A stretch of DNA of 10,041 bases from the NCBI GenBank assembly GCA_025356915.1, contig JANXQG010000328.1:1-10041 (forward strand), in the 5' to 3' direction. Shown piece by piece: positions 6,462 to 10,041 of this stretch. The notes below the pieces were generated by a model. That model ran no database searches. It saw nothing but the letters and a program-made list of their open reading frames with translations, and was not told the DNA's origin. The position numbers were made by a program, and so were the translations under genes. Each line of letters starts with the position of its first letter. Position 1 is the stretch's first letter. This DNA is from Planctomycetota bacterium. Its GTDB lineage: Bacteria > Planctomycetota > Planctomycetia > Pirellulales > Thermoguttaceae.

Positions 6462-6542
6462 CTATCCGAAAATGGTTCGTGGAAGCGGCGTCCCGCCGCT
6501 TTTTCCAAGCGGCAAGATGCCGCTTCCACGGTTTTCGGATAG
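6462..6542. repeat. 81-bp nested palindrome before the acyl kinase gene
   Basis: There are three nested pairs of inverted arms. The outer pair is CTATCCGAAAA (6462-6472) with TTTTCGGATAG (6532-6542). The middle pair is GTGGAAGCGGC (6479-6489) with GCCGCTTCCAC (6519-6529). The inner pair is GCCGCTT (6495-6501) with AAGCGGC (6507-6513). All arms are perfect (11, 11 and 7 bp). The whole can fold into one long, interrupted hairpin. It has no coding capacity and looks like a small mobile palindromic element (REP- or MITE-like). It ends 32 bp before the kinase start, in the 185-bp gap after the second BMC-H gene. No flanking target duplication is obvious. Confidence 0.75.
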
Positions 6543-6574
6543 GTTCTAAGTCCCCAGCCCCCAGCCACACTACC

Positions 6575-7804
6575 ATGAAGATTCTCGTAGCCAACCTCGG
6601 TTCGACAAGCTTCAAATACCGGTTGTTCGACATGGACAGCCAGTGTCAGCTTGCGCGCGGAGGCATTGAACGGATTGGTTCGCCCGAGAGCCGCTGCACG
6701 GTCCAGATTGGCGACTACAACCAGGATATTTCAGTCAAGGCAGCCGACCATGTCGAGGCCGTTCACCACGGTCTAAGCCAACTGACCGACGCCGCGCACG
6801 GATGCCTTCGCGATGCGTCGGAAGTGTCCGCCATCGCCTTCAAAACGGTCCACGGCGGACGCTATAGCGGAGTGCAGCGGGTTACGCCCGACGTGCTCGC
6901 GGCGATGGAGGAAATGTGCGGCGTTGCCCCGGCGCACAATCCGCCGTATATCGCCGCCATGCGACTGCTGGCCGATAAGCTGCCGCAAATTCCGCTCGTG
7001 GCCGCTTTTGAAACGGATTTCCATACGACGATCCCGCAGTACAACCAGCTCTATGCCATTCCCTATGAATGGTCCGAATCCGGCTGCGTCCGTCGCTGGG
7101 GATTCCACGGGGCCAGCCACCGTTACATCGCCGGACGAACGGCCGAGTTGCTCGGTCGCACGGACCTGCGGATTATCTCCTGTCACCTGGGCGGTTCCAG
7201 CTCGTTGTGCGCCATTCGCAATGGTCAGAGCGTGGCCACGACCATGGGCATGAGCCCGCAGAGTGGTCTGCCGCAGAATAACCGCGTGGGCGATTTCGAT
7301 CCATTTGCCCTGCCGCGGATCATGCGGCAGACCGGCAAGTCGCTTACGGAAGTGCTGTCGATTTTGGCCAACCAGAGCGGTTTGCTGGGCATCAGCGGCG
7401 TGAGCACGGACTACCGGGATATTGCCGAAGCAGCCGGCAACGGCAACGTCCGGGCGAAGCTGGCATTGGACGTTTACGCCGCCAGCGTGCGGCATTACCT
7501 AGGGGCCTACCTGGTCGAACTGGGTGGGGCCGATGTCCTTGTTTTTACCGGCGGCATCGGGGAAAACCGAAACAATCTGCGGACTGCCGTTTGCCACAAC
7601 CTTGCCGAGTTGGGCATCGTGCTCGATCCGGTGGCTAACCAGCAGGCCTGCGGTGAGGTCTCGATCCACGCTTTGCAGAGCCGTGTGCAGATTTGGGTCA
7701 TGCCGACCAACGAAGAGTTGGTCGTGGCTCGATTGGCCGCGAAATTATTAAAGGAATCCCCCTCTCCCATTGCGGGAGATGGTCGGTGTGATGGGAAGGA
7801 ATAA
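6575..7804 (+). CDS. ackA: Acetate-kinase-family acyl kinase of the microcompartment pathway
   Basis: This 409-residue protein is of normal AckA length and would transfer phosphate from an acyl phosphate to ADP, giving the acid and ATP. Family landmarks are N7 in VANLGSTSFK, VHGG at 92-95, HNPP at 121-124, WGFHGASH at 175-182 (His178), CHLGG at 203-207 (His204), RVGD at 237-240, FTGGIGEN at 324-331 and TNEEL at 378-382. Compared by eye with Methanosarcina acetate kinase, four active-site positions differ: Arg91 is Lys90, Leu122 is Ala120, Asp148 is Glu146 and Asn211 is Gly207. It is thus a divergent paralogue, probably acting on lactyl phosphate or propionyl phosphate. The ATG at 6575 was chosen because the upstream frame runs through the nested palindrome. 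No Shine-Dalgarno is visible. The last ~17 residues (after KLLKE) are encoded partly by a repeat and are low in family character. No targeting peptide is seen. Confidence 0.9.
   Translation: MKILVANLGSTSFKYRLFDMDSQCQLARGGIERIGSPESRCTVQIGDYNQDISVKAADHVEAVHHGLSQLTDAAHGCLRDASEVSAIAFKTVHGGRYSGVQRVTPDVLAAMEEMCGVAPAHNPPYIAAMRLLADKLPQIPLVAAFETDFHTTIPQYNQLYAIPYEWSESGCVRRWGFHGASHRYIAGRTAELLGRTDLRIISCHLGGSSSLCAIRNGQSVATTMGMSPQSGLPQNNRVGDFDPFALPRIMRQTGKSLTEVLSILANQSGLLGISGVSTDYRDIAEAAGNGNVRAKLALDVYAASVRHYLGAYLVELGGADVLVFTGGIGENRNNLRTAVCHNLAELGIVLDPVANQQACGEVSIHALQSRVQIWVMPTNEELVVARLAAKLLKESPSPIAGDGRCDGKE
7763..7779. repeat. CTCTCCC-type repeat inside the kinase 3' end
   Basis: TCTCCC and GGGAGA form 6-bp arms around ATTGC. 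The preceding CCCC and the overall form match the repeat at 8150-8230 (CCCCTCTCCCAAAGCGAGAGGGG). It lies within the last codons of the kinase, so the C-terminal tail SPSPIAGDGRCDGKE appears to derive from an inserted element. Confidence 0.5.
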
Positions 7805-7810
7805 AAAGCC

Positions 7811-8128
7811 ATGATGATCGCCAAAGTTACCGGTTCGCTTGTTGCCACTCAGAAGGTCGAGACGCTGGTCGGCCATAAACTGATGCTGGTCGAGCTTTAT
7901 CGGCTCGATCCGACCACGCGCAGCAGCTTGGTAACCAGCGGCCGCGTGCTGGTGGCGGTCGATACCGTCGGTGCCGGCGAGGGCGAAATGGTACTCATCA
8001 CGCAAGGCTCCAGCGCCCGACTGACTCCGGAAACAAAAACATTGCCCGTGGACACCGTGATCATTGGTATTCTCGATACGGTCCACGTGGCACAAACGTG
8101 TGTGTACAACAAGGAACAGAAATCCTAG
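7811..8128 (+). CDS. BMC-P pentameric shell protein (EutN/CcmL family)
   Basis: This 105-residue single-domain vertex protein closes the corners of the shell. The family course is clear: IAKVTGSLVATQKVETLVGH at residues 3-22, LMLVELYR, GRVLVAVDTVGAGEGEMVLI with the conserved GAGEGE turn, TQGSSAR, and the final strand VDTVIIGILDTV. A ~12-residue tail (AQTCVYNKEQKS) follows. Two ATG codons stand in tandem at 7811 and 7814; AAGGA at 7796-7800 suits the first better. It lies six bases behind the kinase stop, the tightest join in the operon, so translation may be coupled. By order it probably corresponds to the first BMC-P (PvmH) of the planctomycete locus. Confidence 0.95.
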   Translation: MMIAKVTGSLVATQKVETLVGHKLMLVELYRLDPTTRSSLVTSGRVLVAVDTVGAGEGEMVLITQGSSARLTPETKTLPVDTVIIGILDTVHVAQTCVYNKEQKS

Positions 8129-8149
8129 CGACGGATCGCGCTGGTCCTG

Positions 8150-8230
8150 TAGGAAGCCCTTACCCCGCCCCTCTCCCAAAGCGAGAGGGGGATATTAGGA
8201 AGCCCTGTCCCAAAAGGAGAGGGGGATATT
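8150..8230. repeat. Two imperfect direct repeats with a CCCCTCTC hairpin
   Basis: Two copies share TAGGAAGCCCT at the left and GAGAGGGGGATAT at the right (8150-8195 and 8196-8229). Copy 1 contains perfect 8-bp arms, CCCCTCTC (8168-8175) and GAGAGGGG (8183-8190). Copy 2 has lost 12 bp and most of the left arm (TGTCCCAAAAGGAGAGGGGG). The gap between the BMC-P and dehydrogenase genes is made up mainly of this element. It is a relative of the sequence at 7763-7779. Confidence 0.75.
8216..8225 (+). promoter_or_regulatory. Repeat-derived ribosome binding site of the aldehyde dehydrogenase
   Basis: GGAGAGGGGG ends seven bases before the ATG at 8233 and is the only Shine-Dalgarno-like sequence near it. 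It is the right end of the second direct repeat. The same purine run stands in the first copy (8183-8191), where no start codon follows. Confidence 0.65.
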
Positions 8231-8232
8231 AA

Positions 8233-9669
8233 ATGGTCTCAATCGACGAAACTCTGATACGCAGTGTTGTTGAACAGGTTCTTTCACGGATGGGCGGCAT
8301 GGTCCCGCCTTCGTCCAATGGCAGCAACCAGGGCCGCTTCGGCCTGTTTACCGACGTACCCAGTGCCGTGGCCGCAGCCCGCGAGGCGTTTGAACGACTC
8401 TCTGGCATGACGATCGAGGATCGCCGCCGCATCATCCAGCACATCCGCCGCATCTCGATTGAGCAATGCGTCGAGCTTGGCACGATGGAGATGGAAGAGA
8501 CGAAGATTGGCCGCTTGCAGCATAAGATCGAGAAGCTCAAGACTCTCGGCGAACGCGCTCTGGGGGTCGAGTTTCTCCGTAGCGAAGTGTTTAGCGGCGA
8601 TCATGGCCTGACGGTGATCGAGCATGCCCCCTTCGGAGTCATCGGCGCGATCACGCCGGTCACGCACTCGCTGCCGACAATCACCGGCAACGCCGTGAGC
8701 ATGATCGCGGGCGGTAACACGCTCGTCGTCAATCCGCATCCCAGCGGCAAGAAGGTCGCTGCCGAAGGCGTCCGCCGCTTCAACGAGGCCATCTATCGCG
8801 ACCTGGGCATCGATAACCTGATTTGCGTGATCGTCGAACCGACGTTGGAAACGGCCGACGCCCTTTTCAAGCATCGCGACATCGCCCTGATCTGTGTTAC
8901 CGGCGGGCCGGCCGTCGCACGTGCTGCCATGCAGCAAACGAAGCGCGCCGTGGTCGCCGGGCCGGGCAATCCGCCTGTGGTCGTCGATGAGACCGCCGAA
9001 CTAGATCGCGCCGCCCGATCGATTATCACCGGGGCCGCCTACGACAACAATCTTTTGTGCATCGCCGAAAAGGAAGTTTTCGTCGTCGAGTCGGTCTTCG
9101 ATGCCATGATGTCCGCCATGGAGCGGGCCGGGGCCGTGCGGCTTTGTGCCAAGGAAATTGACGCCCTGACGAAGGTCGCCATCACCAGTGTGGGCGAAGG
9201 TGCCCACAAGCATGACGTGGCGGCCAAGGATTTCATCGGCAAAGACGCCGCCGTGCTGGCCAAGGGGATCGGCAAGACGATTCCCGCCAATGTCGAAGTG
9301 ATCTTCGGCGAGACGGACGAATCCAATCCATTTGTGCCCGTCGAACAGATGATGCCCTTCCTCCCCTTCGTCCGCTGCCGGAACGTGGACGAGGCGATCG
9401 CGAAGGCCAAGGAAGCCGAGCACGGTTTCCGCCACACGGCCATCATCCATTCAACGAACGTAAACAACATGACCAAAATGGGCCGTGCGATGGACACGAC
9501 TCTGTTCGTCAAGAACGGTCCGTGCATGGCAGGGCTGGGACTCGGCGGAGAGGGCTATACCTCGTTTTCCATCGCTACACCCACCGGCGAAGGCGTGACC
9601 ACGCCGCTGACGTTCACCCGTGAGCGTCGCTGCTCGATGATCGATAACTTGAGGATTTTGGGAAAGTAG
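8233..9669 (+). CDS. CoA-acylating aldehyde dehydrogenase, BMC cargo enzyme (PduP-like)
   Basis: This 478-residue enzyme oxidises an aldehyde to its acyl-CoA with NAD. Residues 2-20 (VSIDETLIRSVVEQVLSRM) form an amphipathic helix followed by a Gly/Pro/Ser linker, the usual targeting peptide that sends cargo to the shell; the catalytic fold begins near FGLFTDVPSAVAAAREAFE. Key sites are GPGNPP at 244-249, the catalytic Cys276 in DNNLLCIAEKE, the NPFVPVEQMMPFLPFVR block, and the C-terminal TFTRERRCSMIDNLRI, all typical of PduP/EutE-type enzymes rather than simple aldehyde dehydrogenases. PduP of Salmonella is of similar size. In this locus the substrate is most likely lactaldehyde from fucose and rhamnose cleavage, giving lactyl-CoA for PduL; this is inferred from family and context. 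The gene lies between two BMC-P genes. Confidence 0.94.
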   Translation: MVSIDETLIRSVVEQVLSRMGGMVPPSSNGSNQGRFGLFTDVPSAVAAAREAFERLSGMTIEDRRRIIQHIRRISIEQCVELGTMEMEETKIGRLQHKIEKLKTLGERALGVEFLRSEVFSGDHGLTVIEHAPFGVIGAITPVTHSLPTITGNAVSMIAGGNTLVVNPHPSGKKVAAEGVRRFNEAIYRDLGIDNLICVIVEPTLETADALFKHRDIALICVTGGPAVARAAMQQTKRAVVAGPGNPPVVVDETAELDRAARSIITGAAYDNNLLCIAEKEVFVVESVFDAMMSAMERAGAVRLCAKEIDALTKVAITSVGEGAHKHDVAAKDFIGKDAAVLAKGIGKTIPANVEVIFGETDESNPFVPVEQMMPFLPFVRCRNVDEAIAKAKEAEHGFRHTAIIHSTNVNNMTKMGRAMDTTLFVKNGPCMAGLGLGGEGYTSFSIATPTGEGVTTPLTFTRERRCSMIDNLRILGK

Positions 9670-9713
9670 CATAGGCATTTTGCCTGTGTAATGCAAAAGC
9701 AGGCTGGAAGCCT
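9670..9713. repeat. Double-hairpin repeat between dehydrogenase and second BMC-P
   Basis: CATAGGCA (9670-9677) and TGCCTGTG (9681-9688) pair around TTT with one G-T wobble. AGGCT (9701-9705) and AGCCT (9709-9713) pair around GGA. The second hairpin is a shorter, reverse-sense relative of GTCAGGCTTTCCAGCCTGAC at 6002 and 10003. The ATG at 9691 within it is in frame with the next gene but is unlikely to be used. Confidence 0.6.
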
Positions 9714-9732
9714 ACTCTACGAAGGAACACCC

Positions 9733-9996
9733 ATGTACTACGGTCGTGTTGTCGGAAGCGCAACCTCGACGGTGAAGCATCCTTCCATGGAAGGCAGCAA
9801 GCTGTTGTTGGTCATGGCGCTACAGGCCGACGGCCACACACCCGAGGGCGATCCGATCCTCGTGGTCGATCGGCTCGGCGCGGGACATGACGAAGCGGTA
9901 ATGGTCACCAGCGACGGTATCGGCACCCGCGAACTTTTGCATAGCAAGACCTCGCCGGTCCGTTGGTCCGTGATGGGATTACCCGATACGAAATAG
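9733..9996 (+). CDS. Second BMC-P pentameric shell protein (EutN/CcmL family)
   Basis: This 87-residue vertex protein is the compact family length. It starts MYYGRVVGSATSTVKHPSM, then LLLVMALQ, DPILVVDRLGAGHDEAVMV with the conserved turn (GAGHDE here, GAGEGE in the other copy), SDGIGTRELL, and SPVRWSVMGL. GAAGGA at 9721-9726 lies six bases before the ATG at 9733. The same frame opens at 9691, but the added residues come from a repeat and match nothing in the family. It is clearly divergent from the BMC-P at 7811, so the two are not recent duplicates; planctomycete loci carry three such pentamers. The third is expected beyond the window. Confidence 0.94.
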   Translation: MYYGRVVGSATSTVKHPSMEGSKLLLVMALQADGHTPEGDPILVVDRLGAGHDEAVMVTSDGIGTRELLHSKTSPVRWSVMGLPDTK

Positions 9997-10001
9997 GAGT
10001 A

Positions 10002-10023
10002 GGTCAGGCTTTCCAGCCTGACC
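10002..10023. repeat. Palindromic repeat, family A copy 2
   Basis: The sequence has 9-bp perfect arms, GGTCAGGCT and AGCCTGACC, around TTCC. The central 20 bases (10003-10022) are identical to 6002-6021. It follows the stop of the second BMC-P gene by five bases. There is no T-run before the window ends. Confidence 0.75.
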
Positions 10024-10041
10024 GGTCGGTGTCAAGATCGG

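Noticed and set aside
6773..7495. 240-codon minus-strand frame opposite the acyl kinase
   Set aside because: Long antisense frames are common in GC-rich genes. It lies fully inside the kinase and lacks recognisable motifs or a start signal.
5987..10041. The repeats considered as a CRISPR array
   Set aside because: Copies differ in length and sense and are separated by whole genes; there are no regular spacers and no cas genes.

Overview
The window reads as a chromosomal segment of a planctomycete (Planctomycetota). The main reason is the right half, whose gene content and order match the planctomycete/verrucomicrobial type of bacterial microcompartment (BMC). In that organelle L-fucose and L-rhamnose are degraded through lactaldehyde. 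GC-rich coding sequence and many small palindromic interspersed repeats fit the same group. The assignment rests on recognition by eye, not on a database search.

Left part (1-3886), mixed genes. The 3' end of a gene entering from the left (1-486, +) meets a convergent M3-family oligoendopeptidase F (489-2291, -). Further right on the minus strand are a small protein that I recognise as DndE of the DNA phosphorothioate (Dnd) system (2379-2762), standing without any other dnd gene in view, and a secreted calcineurin-like metallophosphoesterase (2918-3886). These genes have no evident link to the BMC.

Divergent control region (3887-4114). It holds a good sigma70-like promoter (TTGCAA, 17 bp, CATAAT) facing right. 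Its -10 box is part of a perfect 10-bp palindrome. A Shine-Dalgarno site then fixes a GTG start for a DeoR-family repressor.

BMC operon (4115-10041, all +). The order is DeoR regulator, PduL-type phosphotransacylase, two BMC-H shell hexamers, an acetate-kinase-family acyl kinase, a BMC-P shell pentamer, a CoA-acylating aldehyde dehydrogenase, and a second BMC-P. The locus probably continues past the right edge; in known relatives a third BMC-P and a class II sugar-phosphate aldolase follow. The inferred scheme is as follows. Lactaldehyde is oxidised to lactyl-CoA inside the shell, PduL converts this to lactyl phosphate while recycling CoA, and the kinase makes lactate plus ATP. PduL and the dehydrogenase both start with a similar amphipathic helix typical of cargo-targeting peptides.

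The most interesting points are: (i) the solitary dndE; (ii) the acyl kinase, which differs from canonical acetate kinase at four active-site positions (Arg91 to Lys, Leu122 to Ala, Asp148 to Glu, Asn211 to Gly, in Methanosarcina numbering), as might fit a bulkier substrate such as lactyl phosphate; (iii) palindromic repeats in most operon gaps from 5987 onward, one of which supplies the ribosome binding site of the dehydrogenase and another the last codons of the kinase; and (iv) an 81-bp three-level nested palindrome just ahead of the kinase.
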